A DNA stretch of 64,000 nucleotides from Dyadobacter soli (GTDB lineage Bacteria > Bacteroidota > Bacteroidia > Cytophagales > Spirosomataceae), in assembly GCF_900101885.1 (NCBI RefSeq), contig NZ_FNAN01000013.1:186001-250000 (forward strand). The letters are read 5' to 3'. Positions 44,151 to 53,219 of the stretch are shown here, in pieces (the first letter of the stretch is position 1; the number at the start of each line of letters is the position of its first letter). A model generated the notes under the pieces. The model ran no database searches. It was not told the DNA's origin and saw only the letters and a program-made list of their open reading frames with translations. The position numbers and the translations under genes are program-made.

Positions 44151-44516
44151 CTTCGGCTCACGCACCGCTTTGATCGGAAACTCTCCGTATTGGGATGATA
44201 CGATGCCGGTTAAAGTGTCGCCTTTTTGCGCGAAACTGTATTTAAAAACACCTGCCTGGTTTTCGATCGTGAACGTGACTTTTTCCTGATCGACGGTCAA
44301 CTCTTTCATTTCTTCTTTTTCGGTGTCACCCGCATACCCGACCGTTTTGTTGTCCTTTTGCTCAAAAGTGAAGAACCCGGATTCGTACTCGGGCGGAACG
44401 TCGCTGATCCGGTATTTCCAGGTACCGATCACGTCCGCCAGCCACACCGTTTTTGCTGCGGCGATCGAAACAAAACAAATTGCGATAACCATCAGGAGAT
44501 AATGCTTTCCTTTCAT
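44145..44516 (-). CDS. Small secreted protein of unknown function
   Basis: A 123-residue protein with a signal peptide (LLMVIAICFVSIAAAKT). The mature part is a small beta-rich domain: DVIGTWKYRISDVPPEYESG, then FTFEQKDNKTVGYAGD, then FKYSFAQKGDTLTGIV. The GTW start and alternating strands resemble lipocalin-like or DUF4488-like domains, but no family is assigned. It stands alone between convergent and divergent neighbours. Confidence 0.75.
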   Translation of the reverse strand: MKGKHYLLMVIAICFVSIAAAKTVWLADVIGTWKYRISDVPPEYESGFFTFEQKDNKTVGYAGDTEKEEMKELTVDQEKVTFTIENQAGVFKYSFAQKGDTLTGIVSSQYGEFPIKAVREPKK

Positions 44517-44689
44517 TTTGAGTCAGATGTTTAAGTTTGAGATCCTTGAAATGCGTTGTAAAATAAAAAGAAATCGGGGTTTTCCGAAACTGCTACAACA
44601 CGCCCCGATCGGGCTACTTTTTCGTGGATGAGGGTGCTGACATTTGTACAGTTAAAATCATCATTCAAATACAAAAAAGGAGAAAGGTC

Positions 44690-45730
44690 ATGATACCAGC
44701 GAAAGGTTATGCAGCCCAGAACCCGGAGGCCGCTCTGGCTCCGTGGAATTACGAAATCAGGGAAGTCGGGCACCACGATGTACAGATCAGGATCATGTAT
44801 TGCGGCGTGTGCCATACCGACCTTCACCAGATCCGCAACGACTGGTTTCCCGGCATTTTCCCGATGGTGCCCGGCCATGAGATCGTAGGCGAGGTAGTGA
44901 AAGTGGGCGAGCATGTGAAGAAGTTTCAGCCGGGCGACTGGGCGGGCGTGGGTACCATGGTGGACTCGTGCGGGCATTGCCACGAATGCGGGCATGGGCA
45001 TGAGAACCAATGCACGGAAGGTGCCGTGTGGACTTACAACAGCCTCGGAAAAGACGGGCTGCCTACCTACGGAGGTTATGCGAATGTGATCGTCGTGAAC
45101 GAGCATTTCGCATTGCGGGTTTCCAAATCACTGGACGCGAGGGGCGTAGGGCCGCTGTTGTGTGCGGGCATTACCACGTATTCGCCGTTGCGGCGGTTCC
45201 GCGTGGGCGAGGGGCATAAGCTGGCGGTGCTCGGGCTGGGCGGGCTGGGGCATATGGCGGTCAAATTCGGCCGGGCATTTGGTGCCCATGTGACGGTGCT
45301 GAGCAATTCTGCGGCCAAGCGAGCGGCTGCATTGGAACTGGGTGCGCAGGATTTTATCGATATGAGCGACGCCGGACAGGTCGCGTCCGAGAAGGGGAGT
45401 TTCGACTTTATCATCGATTGTGTGTCGGCCAAACATGATTTAAATTTGTACCTGGGCCTGCTTGGTACCAACGGCGTCCACATTTGCGTGGGCATTCCTT
45501 CGGAACCGTTTGAATTGTCGGCTTTCGCGTTGCTTTCGGGCAACAAGTCGGTGGCCGGCTCGGGCTCGGGCGGGATACAGGAAACGCAGGAAATGCTCGA
45601 TTTTTGCGCGAAACACAACATTATCGCCGACGTTGAGCTGATCGATATCAAAGACGTGAATGCGGCTTTCGATCGGATGGTCCGCGGCGACGTCCGGTAC
45701 AGGTTCGTGATCGACCTGAATACACTTTAA
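44690..45730 (+). CDS. Zinc-dependent alcohol dehydrogenase (YahK/CAD type)
   Basis: A 346-residue medium-chain dehydrogenase from MIPAKGYAAQNPEAALAPW. Catalytic zinc ligands are in CGVCHTDLHQIRNDW and GHEIVGEV; the structural zinc cysteines are in CGHCHECGHGHENQC. The Rossmann motif is LAVLGLGGLGHMAVKF. The family reduces aldehydes (cinnamaldehyde-type and others) with NADPH. The start at 44690 fits the family; a longer in-frame opening from 44624 does not. An AraC regulator gene starts 15 bp downstream and is probably co-transcribed. Confidence 0.94.
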   Translation: MIPAKGYAAQNPEAALAPWNYEIREVGHHDVQIRIMYCGVCHTDLHQIRNDWFPGIFPMVPGHEIVGEVVKVGEHVKKFQPGDWAGVGTMVDSCGHCHECGHGHENQCTEGAVWTYNSLGKDGLPTYGGYANVIVVNEHFALRVSKSLDARGVGPLLCAGITTYSPLRRFRVGEGHKLAVLGLGGLGHMAVKFGRAFGAHVTVLSNSAAKRAAALELGAQDFIDMSDAGQVASEKGSFDFIIDCVSAKHDLNLYLGLLGTNGVHICVGIPSEPFELSAFALLSGNKSVAGSGSGGIQETQEMLDFCAKHNIIADVELIDIKDVNAAFDRMVRGDVRYRFVIDLNTL

Positions 45731-45745
45731 CCTAAAACAGCACCG

Positions 45746-46657
45746 ATGAAAACGGAGAAAAAGGGCGTGACGACGTTTAATTCCATCCCGGAATTTCACA
45801 GGATACTCGGCATCGCGCCGCCGGATCACCCTTTGATCACCGTGATCAACTTCGAAGACCTGGGCGATTTTGCCCCTGAAATTTCCGAAAAGGCGATGTA
45901 CAACTTCTATATGATCTGCCTGATCAGGAGGTTTGACGGCAAGATCCGGTATGGCCAGCATTATTTCGATTTCGACGAGGGGCAAATCTCCTTTTTCTCG
46001 CCGGGGCAGATCCTTTCTTCGGACAATAATGCCCGCGAAGGCTGGATACTGATCATTCACCCCGATTTTTTAAGGGATTACCCGATCGGCAAGAGCATCC
46101 GCAATTTTGGGTTTTTCTCCTACGAAATTTATGAAGCGCTGTTTCTTTCCGAAAAAGAGGAGCGGACCCTCGATGGCCTGGCCGAAAGCATTGCCCACGA
46201 ATGCCGCGCAAATACGGATAAATACAGCCAGAACATCATAGTATCGCTCATCGAGGTGCTGCTGAACTACGCCGACCGCTTCTATAACCGCCAGTTTCTC
46301 ACGCGCAAACACGTAAACCACGATCTGCTCGCGAAACTGGAAACGATGTTGGCCGATTACTTTGATAGCGACCAGGTGGCTGAAAACGGATTGCCCACCG
46401 TCGAGGATATCGCGGCACAGCTATCCGTTTCGCCGCATTACCTGAGCGACATGCTGCGTTCGGTGACCGGCTTCAACACCCAGCAGCATATTCAGAACAA
46501 GCTGATCGAAAAGGCCAAACAATCGCTGGCGGCGACATCGCTGTCGGTTGGCGAGATCGCCTACCAGCTCGGTTTCAGCCATCCGCAGTCCTTCAACCGG
46601 TTTTTCAAGGCCAAAACAGCCGTTTCACCGCTGGCTTACCGGAGGTCTTTCCACTGA
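45746..46657 (+). CDS. AraC family transcriptional regulator
   Basis: A 303-residue regulator. The N-terminal part is a cupin-like sensor (FDEGQISFFSPGQIL near 80). The C-terminal AraC domain starts near 220 with EDIAAQLSVSPHYLSDMLRSVTG and ends with VGEIAYQLGFSHPQSFNRFF. It is 15 bp downstream of the alcohol dehydrogenase gene, a frequent pairing in Bacteroidota, and may respond to an aldehyde. A CCTAAAAC stretch lies in the short gap before its ATG. Confidence 0.92.
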   Translation: MKTEKKGVTTFNSIPEFHRILGIAPPDHPLITVINFEDLGDFAPEISEKAMYNFYMICLIRRFDGKIRYGQHYFDFDEGQISFFSPGQILSSDNNAREGWILIIHPDFLRDYPIGKSIRNFGFFSYEIYEALFLSEKEERTLDGLAESIAHECRANTDKYSQNIIVSLIEVLLNYADRFYNRQFLTRKHVNHDLLAKLETMLADYFDSDQVAENGLPTVEDIAAQLSVSPHYLSDMLRSVTGFNTQQHIQNKLIEKAKQSLAATSLSVGEIAYQLGFSHPQSFNRFFKAKTAVSPLAYRRSFH

Positions 46658-46661
46658 TCGG

Positions 46662-48068
46662 TTATTCGCCCAGGGAGATTTCCACCACGCCGGCTTTACC
46701 ATTGTCGCCGTATTTTTGGGCGCCTTCGGAAGCATTCAGCGTGAGGAGCTTGTACCGCTTTTCTTGCAGCCTGACGGTTTCATTCGGTTTCACCGGCGCG
46801 CCGTCGACGACCAGGTAATGCACCTCGTCGAGAAACGAAAATTTGCCGCTGCCGGTAAACTTGTTCCGCGTGACATCGACTTTCACACGATCTCCTAAAA
46901 GATACAATTTACGGTCGTCGCCCGACCAAACGAGCTTCGAGGCGTAGAACGAGCCCGATACCAGGGGTGTACCAGGTTTACCTACCCGCACAATGTTTTG
47001 CGGAATCTCAACCGGTTCAGGCAGTCGATTGATCGTCAGCGGGTTGCTTCTGAATGCATTCGGTAGCAATGCCGGTACAACAACCGTGTCTAATGCCAGA
47101 CTTGCCACCATTAATCCTGCCAAAGTGTTTACTGTGTTCATCGTTTCTGAATTTTTAGTTTTTTCAACTATGACGGGATTTTCAGAAATGGTGGCAGTTT
47201 TCGGTTCAGAAAATAATGGGCGTTCGGAAAGTTTGGTTTTGGTTGAAGTGGTTTTCGGATTGGTTTGGGGAATGAAAGTATCATTACGCGGTCGGTCGGG
47301 TGTGTTGGCGCCGCCTGTGAGAAACACGGCTGTGGTAATGCCCATCACGCCGGTTTTCCAATAGGTCGTGTAGGAAATACCCGAGGGTTTGAATGCCGGA
47401 ACCGGCGCTTCGGCATTGGTAACATCGAGCGATAACCGCGTTTGCGGCTCAATGGCGAGGTTTTTGAGCTTTCCCGCAACCAAGTGATCGATCGGGTGGA
47501 TCGGATGTGAGAACAACAGCCAGAAAAATGCCCGTTTCCGCTTCTTAGCCTGCCCGGCTTGCTTGTCAAGCAGCGCACGGATCTTTTTCCGGGCGCGTGC
47601 GAGATGCGACTTGGAAGTGCCCTCGCTAATGCCCAGCAATGCGGCTATTTGCGCATGGGTGAAATTATCGATCACATACAAATTGAATACAATTCTATGA
47701 TGATCAGGTAAGTAGCCTATTGTCTCCAAAAGCTCCGATTCTGAAAAACTTCGTCCATTGTCGGCGGGGCTTTCGTCCTGACTAATATAGCCGGGAGCGC
47801 CATATGCGTGATCTGCCTCCCATTTTTCCTGTCTCTTCTGCTCGCGAAGGTGTTGCAGGGCTACATTGACGACGATCCGCCTCAGCCAGGCTTCGAAAGG
47901 CCCGTTGTTTTCAAAACTGGAAACTTTATCGATCGCCAACAGAAAAGCGTCATGCGCCAGGTCTTCGGCCGTCTGCCGGTCATGCGTATACCGCCAGCAA
48001 ACACCGATCATTTTGGCGATGTTCTGCCTGTAAGTAGCTTCCCAAAAACTGTCCGACATATGATACAT
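46662..48068 (-). CDS. ECF sigma factor fused to anti-sigma-like and plug-like segments
   Basis: From MYHMSDSFWEATYRQ the protein has 468 residues, about 280 more than an ordinary ECF factor. Residues about 1-165 hold sigma regions 2 (DRQTAEDLAHDAFLLAI) and 4 (DNFTHAQIAALLGISEGTSKSHL). Next comes a stretch like the start of a membrane anti-sigma partner (HPIDHLVAGKLKNLAIEPQ) and a hydrophobic segment (GVMGITTAVFL). A second segment resembles a signal peptide (MNTVNTLAGLMVASLAL). The C-terminus resembles a TonB plug tip (VHYLVVDGAPV, YGDNGKAGVVEIS). The single frame is open throughout. Internal ATG starts could also make the tail as a separate protein. Alternative starts: 48059 and 48128. Confidence 0.8.
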   Translation of the reverse strand: MYHMSDSFWEATYRQNIAKMIGVCWRYTHDRQTAEDLAHDAFLLAIDKVSSFENNGPFEAWLRRIVVNVALQHLREQKRQEKWEADHAYGAPGYISQDESPADNGRSFSESELLETIGYLPDHHRIVFNLYVIDNFTHAQIAALLGISEGTSKSHLARARKKIRALLDKQAGQAKKRKRAFFWLLFSHPIHPIDHLVAGKLKNLAIEPQTRLSLDVTNAEAPVPAFKPSGISYTTYWKTGVMGITTAVFLTGGANTPDRPRNDTFIPQTNPKTTSTKTKLSERPLFSEPKTATISENPVIVEKTKNSETMNTVNTLAGLMVASLALDTVVVPALLPNAFRSNPLTINRLPEPVEIPQNIVRVGKPGTPLVSGSFYASKLVWSGDDRKLYLLGDRVKVDVTRNKFTGSGKFSFLDEVHYLVVDGAPVKPNETVRLQEKRYKLLTLNASEGAQKYGDNGKAGVVEISLGE

Positions 48069-48164
48069 GATTGAAAATGTGCTTTTCAATGATGCGTTTT
48101 TTACAAAAGGTGGCAGTTGCCGCGGCACTATATTTTTTCAAATATCCAGCCCAAAATGAAGGTA

Positions 48165-50513
48165 CTATTCCGCCCGCAGATTATCAACGGGGTTCATTAT
48201 TGCGGCCCGGATACTTTGCCAGCTCACCGTGAGTATCGCCAGGCCGACCGTGAGGGCGCCCACGAGTACAAATAACCCCGCGCCGATGTGTACGCTGTAC
48301 GCGAAGTTGCCCAGCCACGCATTCATGATATACCACGACGGAAAAGCGGCAACCACCAAAGCAATACCCACCAACCCGACAAAATCTCGGGTAATGAGAG
48401 AAAAAACACTCGCCAGGGATGCGCCCAGCACTTTCCGGATGGCGATTTCCTTCGTTCTCCGCTCCACCGAAAACGACGCAAGTCCAAACAGTCCCATGCA
48501 CGACAACAGTACGGCGATCACCGAAAACCATTTGGCGAGTGAACCAATCTGCATTTCGCTCTGGTAGACCCGGTTGTATTCCTGGTCGAGGAATTGAAAA
48601 TTGAGTGGAATGCCCGGCCGTAGCGTCTGGTAGGCGGTATTCAATTTTTGAAGTATAATGGATTGATTTTGAGTGGATATTCTGGCGAAAAAGAACTTGA
48701 TTCCGGGAGTATTGTAGAGTATGACTGTCGGTTCGATCTCCTGATGCGCCGAAGCGACGTGAAAGTCTTTGGTGATGCCGATGATCTGGTATTCCTTGGT
48801 GTTGATGCGGATTTGTTTTCCTAATGGCTCCTTTAATTTCAGCCGTCGGGCAGCCGCTTCGTTCAGGATCACGGCCAGGCTATCCCGGCCGAACCGGGTC
48901 GAAAAGTTGCGCCCTTGCGTGATCCTGGTTTGTAATGTACTCAGTAAATCGTGATCGCCGCTGATGACCGTGAACATGACCCGCTCCGGCGTTTCGGCTC
49001 CCCATTCAACATAGTTGCGCCCGAATGTACCTTGAATGCTCGCATTGGCCCCCGAAACCGCCTCTATACCCGGTACATTGGCCAGCACGGTTTTGGCATG
49101 TTGATAAGCCGCCGGCTCGGTCAGCCCCTTTGCTTCGAAGCGGATCAGGTTATGTTGCTGATAGCCCAGGTTCTTTTTGCGGATGAAATCGATTTGCTGA
49201 TAAACGACTCCCGTCCCGACCAACAGCATGCTCGCCGCCGTAAACTGAATGATCACCAGCCCTTTACGTAACCACGCCGCACCACCGGCGGCATTGGTTT
49301 TTAAGCCATTCAATACCAATACCGGCTTGAAACCGGATAGCACAAATGCAGGGTAGAGGCCGGCAAGCAGGCCGGTAACCAGCAGCACGGCCAGGTAGGC
49401 AGCCCAGTAAAGCGGGTTCAGCCAGTCGATAACAATGTGCTTTTGAAGCAGGTTGTTGAACACGGGCAACATGCCCGCAATGATGCCCAAAGCTATGATG
49501 CCCGCCAGCCCGGTCAGCAGCATCGATTCGCCCAGAAACTGCCCGATAAGCATCCATTTCCCAGCTCCGACCGCCTTCCGTACACCTACTTCGCGGGCGC
49601 GTTCGGTAGCACGTGCGGTGGAGAGGTTCACGAAATTCACTACGGCAATCAGCAACACAAATACGGCAACCCAGGTAAAGAAATGCACGTAAGTAATCCT
49701 GCCACCGCTCGTGTTCCGGCCGTTTTTAAAATTACTCTGCAAATACAAATCGTCCAGCTTGTGCGGGAAGTACGACCAGCCTCTCAACCAGTCGGGCAAA
49801 TGCCGTTTGGTCATGGTCTGCAACTGCTGTTCGAGCCGGATATTGGTCAGCTTGGGTTCAACCATCGCAAACACATTCGCCTTCACTTCCAGCCACGACT
49901 CACTGGCCGGGTCTTTCGGTAACGGCGTCAGAAAATCGAATTGTAAGGAGGAATTGCCCGGAATGTCAGCCAGGACGCCTACGATCTTACTGTCGGTAGT
50001 TTGGTCGAGGCGGACAACCTGCCCGATGGGATCGGCAGCTCCGAAATACTTCTCAGCCAATTTTCGGGTAATGATCAACGAATTAGGCGCCCGTAGGGCG
50101 GTTTTTTGGTCGCCTTTGAGCAATGGGAAATCGAAAATTTCCAAAAAGGCAGGATCGACGACCATCCCGGTTTCTTCGTCCGTCACTTCCCGTCGAGTGA
50201 AAACAGCCTTTTGCTCCCACGAGCAACTCGTCTGGATCACGCCAGGTATTTCTCTTTTCATGGCATCCGCCACCGGTGCGGCCACCCAGCCGTAAGTCTG
50301 GGTTTCCTGCGAATCCGATGAAATGTTCAGCATCATTTTCACGATCCGCTCATGGTTGACGTGAAACCGGTCGTAGCCGTATTCATGATGTATCCAAAGT
50401 AACAGCAGCATGGCCGTAGCGAGCCCGATCGCCAGGCCGGAAATATTGAGAATACTGTACAGCCGCTGTTTCCGCAACGCGCGCCAGGCCATTTTGAAGT
50501 AGTTACGAAGCAT
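48165..50513 (-). CDS. FtsX/MacB-type ABC transporter permease (orphan)
   Basis: A 782-residue permease from MLRNYFKMAWRALRKQR; an ATG three codons earlier (50522) is possible. TM1 lies near 20-40, the first FtsX cluster near 270-410 (NFVNLSTARATERAREVGVRK), and the last near 650-770 (RRTKEIAIRKVLGAS). Both periplasmic MacB_PCD regions are present. No ATPase gene is near. The gene has its own promoter, overlapped by a 19-bp perfect dyad. Substrate unknown. Confidence 0.93.
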   Translation of the reverse strand: MLRNYFKMAWRALRKQRLYSILNISGLAIGLATAMLLLLWIHHEYGYDRFHVNHERIVKMMLNISSDSQETQTYGWVAAPVADAMKREIPGVIQTSCSWEQKAVFTRREVTDEETGMVVDPAFLEIFDFPLLKGDQKTALRAPNSLIITRKLAEKYFGAADPIGQVVRLDQTTDSKIVGVLADIPGNSSLQFDFLTPLPKDPASESWLEVKANVFAMVEPKLTNIRLEQQLQTMTKRHLPDWLRGWSYFPHKLDDLYLQSNFKNGRNTSGGRITYVHFFTWVAVFVLLIAVVNFVNLSTARATERAREVGVRKAVGAGKWMLIGQFLGESMLLTGLAGIIALGIIAGMLPVFNNLLQKHIVIDWLNPLYWAAYLAVLLVTGLLAGLYPAFVLSGFKPVLVLNGLKTNAAGGAAWLRKGLVIIQFTAASMLLVGTGVVYQQIDFIRKKNLGYQQHNLIRFEAKGLTEPAAYQHAKTVLANVPGIEAVSGANASIQGTFGRNYVEWGAETPERVMFTVISGDHDLLSTLQTRITQGRNFSTRFGRDSLAVILNEAAARRLKLKEPLGKQIRINTKEYQIIGITKDFHVASAHQEIEPTVILYNTPGIKFFFARISTQNQSIILQKLNTAYQTLRPGIPLNFQFLDQEYNRVYQSEMQIGSLAKWFSVIAVLLSCMGLFGLASFSVERRTKEIAIRKVLGASLASVFSLITRDFVGLVGIALVVAAFPSWYIMNAWLGNFAYSVHIGAGLFVLVGALTVGLAILTVSWQSIRAAIMNPVDNLRAE

Positions 50514-50554
50514 AATCTGCAAGGGTAGGAGATTCAGAAATGATTGAGATTATG

Positions 50555-50600
50555 CAAATATACCTAATCAATTAGTTATAAAACTAATTGATTAGGTATA
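50555..50600 (-). promoter_or_regulatory. Promoter with 19-bp perfect dyad before the permease
   Basis: TATACCTAATCAATTAGTT (50559-50577) and its exact complement (50582-50600) leave a 4-nt loop. The minus-strand -7 element TATATTTG (50562-50555) overlaps the left arm, so a dimeric regulator bound here would block or set this promoter. It is also 12 bp past the stop of the upstream gene and could act as an AT-rich terminator. Confidence 0.65.
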
Positions 50601-50612
50601 AAAGTGTACTAC

Positions 50613-51563
50613 TTATTTCTCCTTCGGAACCTTAGCTCCTTTCGTCAAATCCCAACTTTTGTGATAGCTCTTCCCCGAACGCGCTGTCACCCAGATCAGC
50701 CCGAGTTCCTGCCCGGTGTTGTGGATCCCGGCAACCAGCATTTGGCCCCAATCGCGGACAGGGTCTTTGAGTTTCCACCAGCCCAGGGCATTGCTTCCGT
50801 TCATGCCGTCTTCATCGGCAGGGTAGCCGATCTGGAAAGCGCAGGCAGTCGGCGCAAAGCGTTTCGCCCAGGCGGCAAAGCCCTTGTTCAAATCTTCGAT
50901 AGTACCTTCCGAGGCGTGGTCGACGAAGATCAGGTCACCTTTGCCGCGGTAGGTAGGCGGCATGAAATCGGGACTATAATGCCTGATAAACAACCGGTAG
51001 CGCGGATTGTGCGCCTTGATGCGCTCGTCCCACGATTTCGCCGCGGCGTCGGTCGCTTTTTCGTAATATTCCAGGTCAATCCCCACGCCGGCAATGCAGG
51101 CGTGATGTTTGAATTTCCCCAGCCATTGATCGATCGCTTTCGGAATGTCGGTATCCGTTTTTTTGGAAGGGAATATTTCGAGGAAAACCTGCACGCCCAG
51201 CTTATCCATATAGCTCAGGTACGCCTCGTGCTCAGCGTCGGTGAGGCCTTTGTGGGAAGGGATAAGGCCCTTCATGTCGCCCACTGCCCATGTCGACCAG
51301 GGTTTGGAGCCGGGGAAGCGGTTGTTTACATTGAAAATCACCTGCGCGAGTTCCTCTTTCGGCAGGTTGATGAACTTCCCGATTTTAATGTCGAGCGCGG
51401 TAATGCCGTCGCCCGCGCTGATACGCGAGGGCTGCCATGCGCCCGTCCACGTGTAGGAAGCGCCTGCGGCTTCGCGAGCGGGTTGGGCAATGCGCAATGC
51501 GGAGGTTAATGCAATGGAAAGGAACAGGCCAGCGACGATAAGCAGGCATTTGGATGTGGTCAT
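50613..51563 (-). CDS. Secreted protein, possible GH18-like TIM barrel
   Basis: A 316-residue exported protein (signal CLLIVAGLFLSIALTSA). The body has a barrel-like series of strands: VFLEIFPSKK, ACIAGVGIDLEYYEKA, YRLFIRHYSPDFMPP, GDLIFVDHASEG and ACAFQIGYPADEDG. The DLE of GIDLEYYE recalls the DxxDxE-type active-site strand of GH18 enzymes, but the classical DGxDxDxE is not intact, so this is only a suggestion. It is the third gene of the minus-strand GH9 set (35 bp after ThuA-SUMF1) and probably helps to break down or bind the same glycan. Function unknown. Confidence 0.75.
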   Translation of the reverse strand: MTTSKCLLIVAGLFLSIALTSALRIAQPAREAAGASYTWTGAWQPSRISAGDGITALDIKIGKFINLPKEELAQVIFNVNNRFPGSKPWSTWAVGDMKGLIPSHKGLTDAEHEAYLSYMDKLGVQVFLEIFPSKKTDTDIPKAIDQWLGKFKHHACIAGVGIDLEYYEKATDAAAKSWDERIKAHNPRYRLFIRHYSPDFMPPTYRGKGDLIFVDHASEGTIEDLNKGFAAWAKRFAPTACAFQIGYPADEDGMNGSNALGWWKLKDPVRDWGQMLVAGIHNTGQELGLIWVTARSGKSYHKSWDLTKGAKVPKEK

Positions 51564-51598
51564 TGGTTAAAGGTTTAGGTGAGTAGTGGAAATGTATT

Positions 51599-53215
51599 TT
51601 AATCGGCGGCGATCCTGAAACCCCGGTTGAAGTTGCTGCTCGACGGCGGTACTACATTGCGGTAACTAATGCGGCAATTGGGCGCCGGTACCGACCAGGC
51701 GCCACCGCGGTACACCTTGTACGTGCCGTTTGCAGGGCCGGTAGGGTTATCGGCGGGACTTGCGGCGTAGTAGGAGGCATCGTACCAGTCGCTTACCCAT
51801 TCCCACACATTGCCGCTCATGTCGAAAAGGCCCAGCTCATTCGGCTTTTTCGTCGCGACAGGTTTGGTACCATAGCCCGTAGCCACATACCAGCCCACGG
51901 AATCGACGACGGCAGCGCCGCTGAATGCATTTCCTTTGCCTTTTGCGCCTCCTGATGCCGCATATTCCCATTCGGCTTCTGTCGGCAGGCGGTAATGGCG
52001 GCCGGTCTGGTCGCTGAGCCAGTAGCAATAGGCCACGCAATCATCCCAGCTCACGTTGATCACCGGATGGTTTTCGTGCCAGCCCCAGCCGGGCAGATCG
52101 GGCATCGGGCGGTGGGTTGCGTTGCAGAATACACGCCATTGGGCCACGGTAGTTTCGGTTTTGGCGATATTGAAATCTTTCAACGTAATGCGATGTGCCG
52201 GCGCTTCGTCCTTATTGCCGTCGTCGCTGCCCATGCGGAATGTGCCGCCTTCGACCTTTACCGTTTCCGGGTAATCGCCGGAGCGGAGTTCGGGCAGGGT
52301 TTTGCGCGAAATGCCGCCTCTTCGTTTGCTGAACCAGAACAATGCGTTGGCAAGCATATTATTCTGCGAGAAGTCCGACAACACTTTGTCGCTGTGGCCT
52401 ATGTTCATGTTAGTCACATTGTTTTGGGCATCCGTCCAAGCTACCACCGAATCACCCGGTTTGAGCTGGCCTGCGAGCCAGAGCAGCCCGTCGGCGAACA
52501 TTTTGTTCTGGTACGGGTTGGAAAGCACCTTGTCGCCGTGGCCCATGTTGAGATACAGCATTTTATACCGGGTATTAGTCCAAACTACCGGCGTGTCGCC
52601 TTTTTCCAGGTAAGTTTTAATACCCAATGGATACACTTCCAGTGCCAGGGAGACAAGCACTTTTACATTCTTGTCCATTCTCGGGCTCGGTTTCCATTGG
52701 TACCATTCGGTTACCGGGGCATCGTAAGCGGCGGGGAGCCGCCTCGTCACCGGGTGCGACTGGTCTTCCACCACCACTTTCGCGGCCATGGGCGGCCAGT
52801 TGTTGCTATGAAATACCGGCCCGCCCAGGAAATCCCTGAACCACGTCCATTTGGAACTTCGATCATTGTAACCCGCCACGTGAAAGCCCAGCCAGGCACC
52901 GCCGCCATCAGTGTATTTTTCAAATGCGGCACGTTGCGCATCGGTAACAGGCGAGTCGTTGAGCCATACGATCACCTGATAGTTGTTCAAAGAGGAGTCG
53001 TTTAAATGGTCCCAATCGGTGGTAGCGTCGAACGTGAACTGGTGCTGGGATGCGAGTAGTTTAAAATAGTACAATGCATCCCGCGCGAAAAGCACATGGT
53101 CCATCTCCACTTTTTCGGAATAGAATGCCAGTACCTTGAACTTCGGCTGCTGCGCGTGCGCGAGGCTGGCCGACCACAAGGCAACGACCAGCGTCAGGAG
53201 GTTTCGTTTGTTCAT
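51599..53215 (-). CDS. ThuA domain fused to SUMF1-like domain, exported
   Basis: A 538-residue exported protein (signal to about 21, SLAHAQQ). Residues 24-248 form a ThuA-like (glutamine-amidotransferase-fold) domain with WLNDSPV and AWLGFHVAGYND. The tail of this domain is duplicated: residues 207-248 and 255-296 repeat with a 48-residue offset, MGHGDKVLS becoming IGHSDKVLS. Residues about 317-538 are a SUMF1/formylglycine-generating-enzyme-like domain (VEGGTFRMGSDDG, LPTEAEWEYAA, MSGNVWEWVSDWY, VYRGGAWS). True FGE needs two cysteines near the end; only Cys514 remains, so this copy is probably not an FGE. Starts 4 bp after the GH9 stop. Confidence 0.9.
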   Translation of the reverse strand: MNKRNLLTLVVALWSASLAHAQQPKFKVLAFYSEKVEMDHVLFARDALYYFKLLASQHQFTFDATTDWDHLNDSSLNNYQVIVWLNDSPVTDAQRAAFEKYTDGGGAWLGFHVAGYNDRSSKWTWFRDFLGGPVFHSNNWPPMAAKVVVEDQSHPVTRRLPAAYDAPVTEWYQWKPSPRMDKNVKVLVSLALEVYPLGIKTYLEKGDTPVVWTNTRYKMLYLNMGHGDKVLSNPYQNKMFADGLLWLAGQLKPGDSVVAWTDAQNNVTNMNIGHSDKVLSDFSQNNMLANALFWFSKRRGGISRKTLPELRSGDYPETVKVEGGTFRMGSDDGNKDEAPAHRITLKDFNIAKTETTVAQWRVFCNATHRPMPDLPGWGWHENHPVINVSWDDCVAYCYWLSDQTGRHYRLPTEAEWEYAASGGAKGKGNAFSGAAVVDSVGWYVATGYGTKPVATKKPNELGLFDMSGNVWEWVSDWYDASYYAASPADNPTGPANGTYKVYRGGAWSVPAPNCRISYRNVVPPSSSNFNRGFRIAAD

Positions 53216-53219
53216 ACGG

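Noticed and set aside
51599..53215. Calling the SUMF1-like protein a sulfatase-maturing enzyme
   Set aside because: The paired cysteines needed for formylglycine formation are not there and no sulfatase gene is in the window.
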